A stretch of 64,000 nt of DNA. Origin: Terriglobia bacterium (GTDB taxonomy: Bacteria > Acidobacteriota > Terriglobia > Terriglobales > Acidobacteriaceae). How positions within the stretch are numbered: the stretch's first letter is position 1; each line of letters begins with the position of its first letter. Position numbers and translations under genes: made by a program. Below are positions 34,353 to 44,240 of the stretch, piece after piece. The notes beneath the pieces were generated by a model. The model was not told the origin of the DNA. It saw only the letters and a list, made by a program, of their open reading frames with translations, and ran no database searches. The DNA lies in contig JAIQFZ010000007.1 of the NCBI GenBank assembly GCA_020073015.1, positions 1 to 64,000 of the forward strand, read 5' to 3'.

Positions 34353-37300
34353 ATGAGCGCCGCTGGTTCGACGAAATCGCTGTTCGGCCCTCCCCCTTCC
34401 GGAATACGTGGCTGGCTCTTGCGTTACAGTTTCGCCGTGCTCGCGGTTGCGGTCGCCGCCGGCATCCGCTACTGGCTGGGAACTTTCGGACTCACTGCCC
34501 CTTACATCACCTTTTATCCCATCGTCATGTTGGTCGCGATCGCGGCGGGGCTTGGACCGGGGTTGCTGGCCACCTTGCTCTCCCTAACCACGGCTGCCCA
34601 TTTCTTTCTTGCGCCGGCCGGATTCGCCGTTGAAAGTCTGGGTGACCGGATCGGGATGGCGCTCTTCCTGGTCATGGGGGCCACCATCAACGTGCTCGCA
34701 GAAGCGATGCGCCGGCGCGACCTGCAACTCAGACGCAGTCGAGCGGATCTCGACCGCGCCCAGGCAGTCGCTCAGGTTGGGAGCTGGAATCTCGACATCG
34801 CCAACAATGTGCTCACCTGGTCCGACGAAACTTACCGGCTGTTCCAGGTCCCGATCGGCGCGCCCTTGTCATTGGAAGCGTTCCTCGACCGAGTACATCC
34901 CGGGGACCGCCAGCAAGTCTCGGATGCATGGAGCGCTGCCCTCAAGGGGGCGCCGTATGACATCGAGCACCGCATTCTGGTTGATGGCAAGACCAAGCGG
35001 GTTCGGGAGAGAGCAGAGGTTGAATTCGGAGCCGGAGGCACACCACAATTCGCGACCGGCACCGTCCAGGACATCACCAAGCGCAAGCAGGCCGAAGAGA
35101 ATCTGCAAAGGTCCACCGCGGAAATCGAAGACCTCTACAACCGCGCCCCCTGCGGCTACCACTCCCTCGACAAAGACGGCGTCTTCGTCCGCATCAATGA
35201 TACCGAGCTCGATTGGCTTGGTTACACGCGCGAGGAAGTCCTGGGGAAACTCAACGTTGCCGGCTTGCTCACACCCGAGACGCGCAAGACTTTCGAGGAA
35301 AATTACCCGAAGTTCAAGACCACCGGGCAGGTGAAGGACCTGTCCCTCGAACTGGTTCGCAAAGATGGTACCGTCATGCCCGTCCTGGTCAGCGCGACGG
35401 CCATCCGGGATTCAGCCGGCAATTTCCTTATGAGCCGCTCCACCGTCTACGACATCGCCGAACGCAAGCAGGCGGAAGAAGAGTTGCAGAAAAGCAAGAA
35501 GGACTGGGAACTTACATTCGACGCGGTTCCCGACCTCGTAATGCTGTTGGACGCGGACAATCGCATTCTGCGCGCCAACCAAGCCCTGTGCTCGTTCCTT
35601 GGTCTGGAGCCCAATGCGCTCCTCGGCAAACACTGCTTTGAGGTGGTCCACCATCAAACTTCGCCTCATCGGGACTGCCCGTTGAAGCGCATGCTGATCA
35701 CTGGACAGGGACAGCAAGGGGAAATTACGGAGCCCAGCCTGGGCAAAACCTTCGATGTGAGCGTGACCCCCGTTTGGGACGGAAAGACCTTCCGCGGGGC
35801 CGTGCACGTCATGCGCGATATCACGGCTCGCAAGCGCGCCCAAGAACGCCTGCGCCAACAACTGAGAGTCAACGACGCCATGTTCGACCAGGCGATCAGT
35901 TGCTTCGTTCTCCTTGATCCGGAGTTCAACTTCATTCGCGTCAATGAGGCCTATGCCAAAGCCTGCCACCGCAAGGTAGAGGAGTTCCCCGCCCACAACC
36001 ATTTCGAATTCTATCCCTCCGATGCCAAGACCCTCTTCGATGAAGTGGTGCAGACCGGCCGTCCCGTTCAAGTTCTCGCCCGGCCTTTTTCTTTTCCCGA
36101 CCAGCCCGAGCGTGGCACGACCTACTGGGACTGGACCCTGCAACCCATTTTCGACGAAACCGGAACCCTGGAATTCCTGTTCCTTTCCTTGAACGAGGTT
36201 ACCGAGCACGAACGGGCCCAGCAGGATCTCAAGGAATCGCAGCGCGAGCTTGCCCTTAAGCACGAGCAGGTGCGCAAGGCTTCCCTCTACACCCGCAGCT
36301 TAATCGAGGCCTCCCCCGATCCTCTGGTCACCATCAGTCCGGAAGGCAAGATCACGGATGTGAACGAGGCCACCGAAACCGTCACCGGACTTTCCCGGGA
36401 ACGCCTCATCGGCAGCGACTTTTCCGACTACTTCACGGAACCCGACCAGGCCCGCGAGGGCTACCAGCAGGTTTTCGAAAAGGGCTCCGTCCACGACTAT
36501 CCCCTAGCCATCCGCCACGTCTCGGGCCACATTACCCACGTCCTCTACAACGCCTCCGTGTTCAAGAACCAGGCCGGACAGGTGGAAGGGGTCTTCGCCG
36601 CCGCACGCGACATCAGCGAAAGGAAGACGCTCGAAGAGCAGTTGCTCCAGGCCCAGAAACTTGAGGCCATCGGGAGGCTCGCCGGAGGCGTGGCCCACGA
36701 CTTCAACAACATTATGGCCGTGATTCTCGGCTTTGCCGGGCTGATCCTGGAACGGCTGGCCCCCGATCACCCCATCCGGCAGCCGGTCGAAAACATTCAG
36801 AGGGCGGCCGAACGTGCCGCCGGAGTCACCCGGCAACTCTTGGCTTTCAGCCGCAAGCAGGTCATGAAACCCAAGGTTCTCGAGCTCAACGATCTGATCA
36901 CGGAAGCCTCGAAAATGCTGGCGCGCCTCATCGGTGAAAACATCGACCTCGTCCTCAAGCTCTCCGCCGAACTGGCTCACGTCAAAGTCGATCCCGTTCA
37001 GATCGAACAGGTGCTGATGAACCTCGCCCTGAATGCCCGTGACGCCATGCCCAAAGGTGGCACGCTCACCATCACCACTGCCAATGCCGAGCTCGACCAC
37101 GAATATCAGCAGATGCATGCGCCCGTAGTTCCCGGACAGTACGTCATGGTCTCAGTCTCAGATACCGGTATCGGCATGCAGGAAGCGACCCGCTCCCACA
37201 TCTTCGAGCCCTTCTTTACCACCAAACCCATGGGCCAGGGTACTGGCCTCGGGCTTTCCATTGTTTATGGAATTGTCAAGCAAAGCGGAGGCAACATTTG

Positions 37301-37793
37301 GGTTTACAGTGAAGAAGGACAGGGCACAACCTTCAAGATCTACCTTCCCGCGATCGATGTTCCGAAGGAGATCGTATGCAAGCCCGAACTGGCGATCACT
37401 TCTTCGCCCGGTTCCGGAACCATTCTTGTGGTCGAAGATGAAATTGCGCTCGCGGAACTTACCCGCGCCGTGCTCGAAAGACAAGGATATTCCGTATTGG
37501 CCGCCAACAGCGCCGAAGAAGCTCTCAACCTGGCTCGCAGCCATCAGGGCCCGATTCAATTGCTCCTCACCGATATCATCCTCCGCGGACGAATGGACGG
37601 ATTCGAGCTGGCCTCGCAACTTCGGGCCGAGCGTCCGGAAACGAAAATACTCTATATGTCCGGCTACAGCGATGCCCTGAATTCCTCGCGTCGCGAAGTT
37701 GATCCGAACGCAATCCTGATCGAGAAGCCTTTCACCACCCAGGAGCTTCGCGCCAAGGTTAGCGAAATCTTGACCACAAAACTCTCTGCCTAA
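34353..37793 (+). CDS. multi-PAS hybrid sensor histidine kinase
   Basis: A 1146-residue protein. The N terminus has a DUF4118/KdpD-like four-helix membrane domain (about 20-115) followed by a coiled coil. Five PAS domains run from about 130 to 760, most ending in a PAC motif such as DITKRKQAEE. HisKA has phospho-acceptor His782 (GGVAHDFNN). HATPase has NLALNARDAM, DTGIGM and GTGLGLS. A C-terminal receiver (about 1025-1146) has an intact acceptor Asp1074 (LLLTDIIL). PAS3 contains a Cys-rich insert (HQTSPHRDCPLKRM). Ligands and downstream partner are unknown; no output regulator is adjacent. The GGGGCC before the ATG is a plausible ribosome binding site. Confidence 0.9.
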   Translation: MSAAGSTKSLFGPPPSGIRGWLLRYSFAVLAVAVAAGIRYWLGTFGLTAPYITFYPIVMLVAIAAGLGPGLLATLLSLTTAAHFFLAPAGFAVESLGDRIGMALFLVMGATINVLAEAMRRRDLQLRRSRADLDRAQAVAQVGSWNLDIANNVLTWSDETYRLFQVPIGAPLSLEAFLDRVHPGDRQQVSDAWSAALKGAPYDIEHRILVDGKTKRVRERAEVEFGAGGTPQFATGTVQDITKRKQAEENLQRSTAEIEDLYNRAPCGYHSLDKDGVFVRINDTELDWLGYTREEVLGKLNVAGLLTPETRKTFEENYPKFKTTGQVKDLSLELVRKDGTVMPVLVSATAIRDSAGNFLMSRSTVYDIAERKQAEEELQKSKKDWELTFDAVPDLVMLLDADNRILRANQALCSFLGLEPNALLGKHCFEVVHHQTSPHRDCPLKRMLITGQGQQGEITEPSLGKTFDVSVTPVWDGKTFRGAVHVMRDITARKRAQERLRQQLRVNDAMFDQAISCFVLLDPEFNFIRVNEAYAKACHRKVEEFPAHNHFEFYPSDAKTLFDEVVQTGRPVQVLARPFSFPDQPERGTTYWDWTLQPIFDETGTLEFLFLSLNEVTEHERAQQDLKESQRELALKHEQVRKASLYTRSLIEASPDPLVTISPEGKITDVNEATETVTGLSRERLIGSDFSDYFTEPDQAREGYQQVFEKGSVHDYPLAIRHVSGHITHVLYNASVFKNQAGQVEGVFAAARDISERKTLEEQLLQAQKLEAIGRLAGGVAHDFNNIMAVILGFAGLILERLAPDHPIRQPVENIQRAAERAAGVTRQLLAFSRKQVMKPKVLELNDLITEASKMLARLIGENIDLVLKLSAELAHVKVDPVQIEQVLMNLALNARDAMPKGGTLTITTANAELDHEYQQMHAPVVPGQYVMVSVSDTGIGMQEATRSHIFEPFFTTKPMGQGTGLGLSIVYGIVKQSGGNIWVYSEEGQGTTFKIYLPAIDVPKEIVCKPELAITSSPGSGTILVVEDEIALAELTRAVLERQGYSVLAANSAEEALNLARSHQGPIQLLLTDIILRGRMDGFELASQLRAERPETKILYMSGYSDALNSSRREVDPNAILIEKPFTTQELRAKVSEILTTKLSA

Positions 37794-38174
37794 TCCACTT
37801 CGTGGCTGCACGTCAATCTCGTCGCTCTACAAGCCACTGATTGCTGACCACCAACCACTGCCTCCGGCCCGCCCCTTCCCATTAGTCACTGCAGTATGTG
37901 AGCGCCGTCACGGCAGCCGCCACGACACCCGTCACATGCTCTCCAGTGTCCTCGTTGGCCATTCGGCAGGGAGTTACAAAGATTTGCTCCTTTAGCGCAA
38001 GGGGTTTCCACTTGCGGTGGCCGAATTGACAGCCGCACCTTCGAGGCGTATTTCTTGTGAGTCAACGTGTAGCGCCAGCTGCGACCCGGCGTCCCCCAAA
38101 CAATCAGCTGGCGTCAGATGTGACCGTCCCGCGCTAGCGGGCCTCTCAATCCTTCTTCCAGGAGATGTCACTCT
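37794..38174. other. gene-free region upstream of S53 protease
   Basis: No credible gene on either strand; the long minus-strand frame from 38885 is an antisense shadow of the protease gene. Short palindromes occur: CGCAAG/CTTGCG near 37998-38020 and CCCGC-GCTA-GCGGG at 38128-38141. CCAGGAGATG before the protease start gives an AGGAGA ribosome binding site. Confidence 0.4.
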
Positions 38175-40271
38175 ATGTGTTGCAAAACGACAAAGTACGT
38201 CCTTTCTGTTTTTGTTGCGTGCATCGCACTCGCTCTGATCGCCCTCCCGGCTTTCGCCCAGGGCGCGAAGGCAGGACGATCGCTGCCCCACCCTCAACTC
38301 CTTGGTCCAGAAAACCTGTCCAAGCAAATCACCGTGAACGTCTGGCTCAAGCAGCACAATAAAGCTGCCTTCGACGAACTGGTCCGTCAGATGTACGACA
38401 AGAACTCCCCGACCTATCACCACTGGCTCACGCCTAACGAATACAAGTTGAAGTTTGCTCCCACGGACGCGGAAGCGGCGACCGTTCGCCAGCACCTCGC
38501 GAATAACAATCTGAGCGTGGTTTCCACCGACAAGTTCAACCACGTGGTGACCGCTCGCGGTACTGTCGCCGATGTGCAGCGCGCCTTCGGCGTGCAGTTG
38601 AATCGGGTTACCGTCAATGGCGCCGTTCATCGCATGCCCGCGGCGGAGCCCGCTATCGCTGGTCCCGCTGCACCACTCGTCGCGACCGTTCAGGGCTTGG
38701 CCGACCTCAGCTACCACAACTACTTCCAGCGCCGCATCGACCCTGATACCGGCAAGCCTGAGCCCATGGTTCCGGTCAAGAGTGCTGCGGCTGCTCCCAC
38801 CAGTTCTGTTGTCAAGTTCTTCAATGCCAACTGTTACGGTGCCCGCCAGACGAAATTCTTCACGACTCCCGGTGGCGGCCCCCATGCCGTGTACTCCGGT
38901 GCCCGCTACGGCAACAACATCAATGCCGGCCCCCCGAATCTACCGCCTTGCGGCTATGACGCTCCCCAGATCCAGGTCGCTTACGGCTTGAAGGCTCTCT
39001 ACAGCCAGAAGATCGGCAAGCAGCGTCTGGACGGTACCGGCCAGACCGTCGTCATCGTGGATGCTTTCGGAAACGACAACATCCTGAACGACAGCAACAT
39101 CTTTAGCCAGATCAACGCTCTTCCACCCCTGACCTCCGGCAATTTCCAGATCTTCTATCCCACCGGTCCCGCGTCCTGCGGCGGTGTCTGCGGTAGTTGG
39201 GCGGACGAAACCAGTCTGGACGTGCAGTGGGCCCATGCCGTGGCACCGGGAGCCAATATCGCTCTCGTGCTGGGCGTAGACAACTCCTTCACCGCCCTCG
39301 ATCTGGCCAACCTCTTTGCGATCGAGAACCTTATCGGCCCGGTCATCTCCAACAGCTTCGGCATCCCGGAGATCGTGCTGGCCCAGTATCTGCCTTCTGA
39401 ACTGGTGGTCGAAAACAGTCTGACTCAGCTCGCTGCTGCCCTAGGCATCTCCCTAGATGTTTCGACTGGGGACGCCGGCGACAACCTCATTCTCGACAAT
39501 GTGAACTTCGGCATCGACTCGGTTTCGCCCGGCGCCAATGCCGATTCTCCGTACGCGACCGCCATTGGCGGTACCAGCCTGTTCCTGAATTCCGATCGCT
39601 CGATTAAATTCCAAACTGGTTGGGGCAATAACTTAACCCGTATCGCCGATGTCACGCCCAATCCACCGGTGATTCCACCTCTCCAACTCGGATTCCAGGG
39701 TGGCGCTGGCGGCGGCGAAAGCCAGGTCTATGTCAAGCCCCCCTACCAGGGTGGCCTGCCAGGGGTGGGTCGTCAGACACCGGATATTAGCTACGTCGCC
39801 GATCCGTTCACCGGGGTTGAGTACATCATCACTGATCCCGCACAGGGACCGCTCATCGGCGTCGTAGGCGGCACTAGCCTCTCCTGTCCCATGTTCTCGG
39901 CTCTCTGGGCAATTACTACCCAGGCAGCCGGAACCTGGCTCGGACAGGCAGCGCCGCTGCTCTATAGCCTCCCGCCCGATGCGATCAACGACGTGCTCGC
40001 CGTTACTTCACCCGACAACGTAACCGGCACGGTCTACATCCCTAAGAATCCGCCCTACACCGAGTCCGCCGACTCGCTGGCGGCGCCCTTGGATGGCACC
40101 ACCGATTACATCAGCGCGCTCTATAACTCGCCGTTCTCGACGCGCTGGTTTGTCATAACCTTCGGTACCAACTCCTCGCTGACCACCGGCCCTGGATGGG
40201 ACAACACCACCGGTCTGGGCACCCCCAACGGCGCGGCCTTCGTCGCAGACGTCGTCGGCTCCCTTCCTTAG
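38175..40271 (+). CDS. S53 family peptidase (sedolisin-like), secreted
   Basis: A 698-residue secreted acid-type serine-carboxyl protease. Signal peptide 1-29 (ends AFAQ). An activation pro-domain follows (about 45-180), with VWLKQHNKAAFDELV and SPTYHHWLTPNEY typical of the pro-kumamolisin domain. The catalytic domain carries Glu345 and Asp349 (ETSLD), an oxyanion Asp in STGDAGDN, and Ser568 in GGTSLSCP. All catalytic residues look intact. Expected role: extracellular protein breakdown. It is followed by a strong terminator, so it is a single-gene unit. Confidence 0.92.
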   Translation: MCCKTTKYVLSVFVACIALALIALPAFAQGAKAGRSLPHPQLLGPENLSKQITVNVWLKQHNKAAFDELVRQMYDKNSPTYHHWLTPNEYKLKFAPTDAEAATVRQHLANNNLSVVSTDKFNHVVTARGTVADVQRAFGVQLNRVTVNGAVHRMPAAEPAIAGPAAPLVATVQGLADLSYHNYFQRRIDPDTGKPEPMVPVKSAAAAPTSSVVKFFNANCYGARQTKFFTTPGGGPHAVYSGARYGNNINAGPPNLPPCGYDAPQIQVAYGLKALYSQKIGKQRLDGTGQTVVIVDAFGNDNILNDSNIFSQINALPPLTSGNFQIFYPTGPASCGGVCGSWADETSLDVQWAHAVAPGANIALVLGVDNSFTALDLANLFAIENLIGPVISNSFGIPEIVLAQYLPSELVVENSLTQLAAALGISLDVSTGDAGDNLILDNVNFGIDSVSPGANADSPYATAIGGTSLFLNSDRSIKFQTGWGNNLTRIADVTPNPPVIPPLQLGFQGGAGGGESQVYVKPPYQGGLPGVGRQTPDISYVADPFTGVEYIITDPAQGPLIGVVGGTSLSCPMFSALWAITTQAAGTWLGQAAPLLYSLPPDAINDVLAVTSPDNVTGTVYIPKNPPYTESADSLAAPLDGTTDYISALYNSPFSTRWFVITFGTNSSLTTGPGWDNTTGLGTPNGAAFVADVVGSLP

Positions 40272-40600
40272 TCCAAACTGGTGTACTCAGAACCATAAGC
40301 AGGCTGGCTCGATTCCAGCCTGCTTTTTTCTCGCCAATCGAAATGTGGGTGCCCACTTATTCACGTTTGTTGCGAATGAGTGGGATTGTCACAACGTGCG
40401 AGACACAAGTCACCGTCAAGCTCGAACTCTTGTAGTTACTCCAGTGAGCGTGATCGTAGGGCTGCACCGTCGGCCACGAAATGTTCGTGCCCTTTCCGGA
40501 AAACCCGGGGACAGACGGAACGTTCCCTGATCTTTCTGCACCTACCTCGCTGCTGTTGGCGGCGGTGGACCACTGCGAACAGACTGCAACCTCAACCAAG
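40272..40600. other. gene-free intergenic region
   Basis: Lies between two facing terminators (40297-40330 and 40601-40626). Apart from them I see no gene or repeat family that I can name; the frames here are short and featureless. Confidence 0.45.
40297..40330 (+). terminator. intrinsic terminator after S53 protease
   Basis: Perfect 11-bp stem AAGCAGGCTGG/CCAGCCTGCTT, 7-base loop, then a T-run. Confidence 0.92.
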
Positions 40601-40626
40601 AAAAAAGGGCCGCCCAAGCGGCCCTT
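40601..40626 (-). terminator. intrinsic terminator after pnp
   Basis: Stem AAGGGCCGC/GCGGCCCTT (40605-40626) with a 4-base loop; on the minus strand it is followed by a T-run. It stands 44 bases beyond the pnp stop. Confidence 0.9.
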
Positions 40627-40669
40627 CTCGCTTCACAAGAAACTAGCAACCAGAAACCAGCAACAGCTC

Positions 40670-43081
40670 CTACCGTCGGCCTCCGCGACCACCGCCGTGG
40701 TGGCCGCCTCCGTGCCCGCCGCCCGGCCCGCGTCCGCTGCTGCGACCGCCCCGCCGGCGCCGATTGCGATCGCCGCCACGTCCGTCCCGCCCGCCTTCAG
40801 GACGTGCCGTGCTCGGAACCGGCTGCCCTGTTTCCGCATCCACCCGGTTGAAGTTCGGTTCATCGTCATCGCTGAACTCCGCACCCCCTTCGATTACGGC
40901 CGTCGGCGAGCCTTGTGCCACTGCCGGTGCTGGGGTCGGCGCTCCTTCCACTTCTGGAGGGGGAGTCCCCCCGCCCATCTTCGCGCGCTGCTCTTTCAGA
41001 ATCGCTTTGCGCGACAGCTTGATCCGGTTGCCTTCGACGGCCAGCACTTTCACCAGCACCTGGTCGCCTTCCTTCAACTCGTCGCGCACATCTTTAATCC
41101 GATGTTCCGCAACTTCGCTGATGTGCAGCAACCCATCCAGCCCCGGCAGAATCTCGACGAACGCGCCGAAATCCGCCAGTCGGCTGACCTTCCCGAGATA
41201 AGTCTTCCCGACCTCAGCCGAAGCCGTCAGGTCGCGAATAATCTGCAGCGCCTTGTTCGCCGACACTTCATCGTTCGAAGCTACGTTCACCTTGCCCGTA
41301 TCTTCGACGTCGATCTTCACGCCCGTCTGCTCGATGATGCTCCGGATCATCTTGCCACCGGGCCCAATCACGTCGCGGATCTTGTCCACCGGAATCTGCA
41401 AGGTGTAAATGCGAGGCGCGTACGCCGAAACCTTGACCCGCGCTTCGGTGAGAACTTCGTCCATCTTGCCGAGGATGAACAGCCGGCCGCGCTGCGCCTG
41501 GGCCAATGCCTCTCGCATGATCTGCGGTGTGATCCCGGCCACCTTGATATCCATCTGCAGCGCCGTGATCCCGTCTTTGGTTCCGGCAACCTTGAAATCC
41601 ATGTCGCCGTAGTGATCTTCCGCGCCCGCAATGTCGGTCAGGATGGCATAAGCGTCGCCTTCTTTGACCAGCCCCATCGCCACGCCCGCCACCGGAGCCT
41701 TCAGCGGAACACCCGCGTCCATCAGCGCGAGAGACGCGCCGCAAATGGTCGCCATCGAAGATGACCCGTTCGACTCCAGAATGTCGGAAACAACCCGCAT
41801 GGCATACGGCCAATTCTCTTCCGTCGGAAGCACCGCTGAAACCGCCCGCTCCGCCAGTGCTCCGTGCCCAATCTCGCGTCGCCCAGCCCCACGCAGAAAC
41901 GCCACTTCCCCCACCGAAAACGGCGGAAAATTATAATGCAGCATGAAGCGTTTTTTGGCTTCGCCTTCGAAGCCCTCCAGACGCTGCATATCGTCGCTGG
42001 TGCCGAGTGTGGTCGTAACCAACGCCTGGGTCTCACCGCGGGTGAAGATCGCGCTGCCGTGGGCTCGGGGCAGAACACCGGCTTCGATCCAGATTTCGCG
42101 GATCTGGTCGAAGGCGCGTCCGTCGGGACGCCGCTTGTTGCTGATGACCTGGTCGCGGAAGATGCGCTCGCGCAGGATCTCGTAGTACTTCTTGAGCTTC
42201 GCCTTGCCCAGGGCATCGTCCTCGGGAAGCGCAGCCAGCAATTCCTTCTCCAAGACCCGAACCAGTTCGTAGCTCTCGGATTTCGGATGCTTCTCAGTGT
42301 CGAGACTTTCCGCCAGACGCTTGCCGATCTTCGATTCCAGACCCTTGAAATAAGCCTCGTCGAATTCGGGCAGCGTCACCTGGCGCTTCGGTTTGCCGGC
42401 CTTGCTGCGGAGTTCGTTGATGCCGGCGCAAATCTTCTTGATCTCGGTGTGGCCGAACTCGATCGCGTCCACCACCGTCTCTTCTTTTACTTCCTTCGCG
42501 GCCGACTCGATCATCACGATGGCGTCGGAGGTTCCGACGACCATGATGTTGAGCAGGCTCTCGCGCATTTCCGAGTAAGTCGGGTTGACGATGAAACGGC
42601 CTTCCACCAGGCCCACGCGCACGGCGCCAATCGGGCCAAGGAACGGAATATCGGACAGGGTCAGGGCCGCCGAAGCCGCATTGATGCCGACCACGTCAGG
42701 GTCATTCTCGGTGTCGGCCGAGAGCACGAATGCGATGACTTGGGTCTCGCACTTGAAGCCCTCTTGGAACATCGGACGAACCGGCCGGTCGATCTGGCGG
42801 CTGGTGAGAACTTCGCGCTCACTCATGCGTCCTTCGCGCTTGATGAAACCGCCGGGAATGCGTCCGCCGGCGTAGGTGTATTCCCGGTAGTCCACGGTGA
42901 GTGGAAAGAAGTCGATGCCTTCGCGGGGGTCGGGATTGGCGACGGCGGTGGCCAGCACCACGTTTTCGCCCAGCCGCACCACGGCGGAGCCGTGCGCCTG
43001 CTTGGCCAGTTTTCCGGTTTCAAATAAGAGGTTTTTCCCGCCGGTCAGTTCGACGGATACTTGGGTGGGTTCAGGCTTCAT
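40670..43081 (-). CDS. pnp: polynucleotide phosphorylase
   Basis: An 803-residue 3'-5' phosphorolytic exoribonuclease, core of RNA decay. Two RNase PH domains (about 1-225 and 310-550) flank a helical domain; the acidic residues in LTDIAGAEDHYGDMDF belong to the second, catalytic core. The KH domain has VIGPGGKMIRSI, and the S1 domain begins GKTYLGKVSRLADFGAF. The C terminus (about 700-803) is an unusual low-complexity tail, acidic first and then rich in Gly, Arg and His (RGG-like), beyond the usual E. coli length of about 711. AAGGAT precedes the ATG. The order rpsO-pnp is the widespread arrangement. Confidence 0.96.
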   Translation of the reverse strand: MKPEPTQVSVELTGGKNLLFETGKLAKQAHGSAVVRLGENVVLATAVANPDPREGIDFFPLTVDYREYTYAGGRIPGGFIKREGRMSEREVLTSRQIDRPVRPMFQEGFKCETQVIAFVLSADTENDPDVVGINAASAALTLSDIPFLGPIGAVRVGLVEGRFIVNPTYSEMRESLLNIMVVGTSDAIVMIESAAKEVKEETVVDAIEFGHTEIKKICAGINELRSKAGKPKRQVTLPEFDEAYFKGLESKIGKRLAESLDTEKHPKSESYELVRVLEKELLAALPEDDALGKAKLKKYYEILRERIFRDQVISNKRRPDGRAFDQIREIWIEAGVLPRAHGSAIFTRGETQALVTTTLGTSDDMQRLEGFEGEAKKRFMLHYNFPPFSVGEVAFLRGAGRREIGHGALAERAVSAVLPTEENWPYAMRVVSDILESNGSSSMATICGASLALMDAGVPLKAPVAGVAMGLVKEGDAYAILTDIAGAEDHYGDMDFKVAGTKDGITALQMDIKVAGITPQIMREALAQAQRGRLFILGKMDEVLTEARVKVSAYAPRIYTLQIPVDKIRDVIGPGGKMIRSIIEQTGVKIDVEDTGKVNVASNDEVSANKALQIIRDLTASAEVGKTYLGKVSRLADFGAFVEILPGLDGLLHISEVAEHRIKDVRDELKEGDQVLVKVLAVEGNRIKLSRKAILKEQRAKMGGGTPPPEVEGAPTPAPAVAQGSPTAVIEGGAEFSDDDEPNFNRVDAETGQPVPSTARPEGGRDGRGGDRNRRRRGGRSSGRGPGGGHGGGHHGGGRGGRR

Positions 43082-43198
43082 AGGTCATCCTTTTATATGG
43101 GCAGGAGTCCGCCCGCGCGGGCACGGAGTTCGCACGGATCGGCGGGTGCCAGTGGTTCGCGGTTGGGAAACGCACGTTAAATAGAGGCTCTCGGAGTC

Positions 43199-43224
43199 AA
43201 AAAACCGGCTCCCCACGGAGCCGG
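43199..43224 (-). terminator. terminator/stem-loop between rpsO and pnp
   Basis: Perfect stem CCGGCTCC/GGAGCCGG with loop CCAC, followed on the minus strand by a T-run. It ends most rpsO transcripts before pnp, or allows partial read-through. Confidence 0.88.
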
Positions 43225-43232
43225 CCGCGCTT

Positions 43233-43499
43233 TTATTTGCGGATACCGAGCTTGGATATCACGGTTTTATACCGTTCCGAGTCGTACTTCTTCAGGTAGT
43301 CCAGCAAACGACGCCGCTTGCTGACCAGCATGAGAAGTCCGCGGCGCGAGCCGTGGTCTTTCTGGTGCGTTTTGAAGTGCTCCGTTAATTGGCCGATGCG
43401 CTCGCTCAACAGCGCGATTTGTACTTCGGGGCTACCGGTATCGGTGGCATGCGTGCGGTACGAGTCAATCACGGATTGCTTTTGCAGTCTGGCTAGCAC
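43233..43499 (-). CDS. rpsO: 30S ribosomal protein S15
   Basis: An 88-residue protein, the normal length for S15, which binds 16S rRNA in the platform of the small subunit. The family core [12 protein letters not shown], the segment [19 protein letters not shown] and KRRRLLDYL are all present. The frame is open to 43574, but the GTG at 43499 places the N terminus where S15 begins. S15 binding to its own leader is a known regulation in other bacteria; not tested here. Confidence 0.95.
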   Translation of the reverse strand: MLARLQKQSVIDSYRTHATDTGSPEVQIALLSERIGQLTEHFKTHQKDHGSRRGLLMLVSKRRRLLDYLKKYDSERYKTVISKLGIRK

Positions 43500-43741
43500 T
43501 AACCTGTTGCGCTCCTGTTCCGTCTCATTTTCGTAACGTGTTCGAGGATAACATGTTGCCGAGGACAGTGGCAAGGCGCGCGAAACCCTTTCAGCGCCGA
43601 GACTCAGAGTGCGCCGAGGAAAAAAGCGGGCCCTTGGCTTTTGCTCCTCGGGCGGCGATCCGAGACCCGCCTTTGCTCACTGGACCGCAGTTGGAATCTG
43701 CGGGGATAGCCAAGTTTCCTCGTATGTGGCAAGCTTGGCTC

Positions 43742-43924
43742 ATGGCAAAGAGCAAACTGACCGCACGTGAAAAGTCCCGCCAGGAACGCGAACGGGCCAA
43801 ATCCCTGGAAGACCGCTCCCGGCAGCTAATGAGGAAAGCGGCACAACTCCAGCAAAAGGCTCAGCAGGAGGATATCCGCCAAGCCGCTGCGGGGATCCCG
43901 AAACAGGATACTGAGCTGAAGTAA
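43742..43924 (+). CDS. small charged coiled-coil protein
   Basis: A 60-residue, very Lys/Arg/Glu/Gln-rich helical protein (MAKSKLTAREKSRQERERAK and onward) that would form a single long helix. The frame is open to 43538; an ATG at 43724 is a second choice. No family is recognised. It is convergent with rpsU, with a hairpin between the two genes. It could be spurious. Confidence 0.45.
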   Translation: MAKSKLTAREKSRQERERAKSLEDRSRQLMRKAAQLQQKAQQEDIRQAAAGIPKQDTELK

Positions 43925-43931
43925 ACGAGAG

Positions 43932-43955
43932 GGCCGCTGCCTGGCAGCAGCGGCC
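43932..43955. terminator. hairpin between convergent genes
   Basis: GGCCGCTGC/GCAGCGGCC, 6-base loop, between the small coiled-coil gene and rpsU. There is no clear T-run on either side, so terminator strength is uncertain. Confidence 0.5.
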
Positions 43956-43969
43956 CCGATGGCTGCAAC

Positions 43970-44173
43970 TTAATCCGGCTCTCGGCGAACCTTTTTTCGA
44001 GCACGCTTGCGGGCCAAAGCTTCTTTCACCCGCCGTTTCGCGCCCGGCTTCAGGTAGTAGGAGTGACGCTTGACTTCCTTAATGATGTCTTCCGTCTGAA
44101 CCTTGCGCTTGAACCGACGCAGGGCGTTCTCGATCGACTCGCCCTCTTGCAATCGAACTTCTGCCAAATTCAT
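43970..44173 (-). CDS. rpsU: 30S ribosomal protein S21
   Basis: A 67-residue protein, basic throughout, with ALRRFKRKVQTEDIIKEVKR and HSYYLKPGAKRRVKEA matching the S21 family. S21 sits near the anti-Shine-Dalgarno region of 16S rRNA. The ATG at 44173 has GGGGGTG directly upstream; a TTG nine bases earlier would add three residues and is less likely. Confidence 0.93.
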   Translation of the reverse strand: MNLAEVRLQEGESIENALRRFKRKVQTEDIIKEVKRHSYYLKPGAKRRVKEALARKRARKKVRREPD

Positions 44174-44240
44174 CACCCCCAAACCAGCACATGTGTGCCT
44201 CTAAGAGCTTATCTCATTTCAAGAGGCTTGGCACCCGCTA

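Noticed and set aside
37992-38885. 297-residue minus-strand open frame
   Set aside because: Lies antisense to the start of the S53 protease gene, which has clear pro-domain and catalytic motifs; no domain in the antisense frame.
40481-43027. Long plus-strand frames opposite pnp (387 and 427 residues)
   Set aside because: Antisense shadows of a strongly conserved pnp gene in high-GC DNA.
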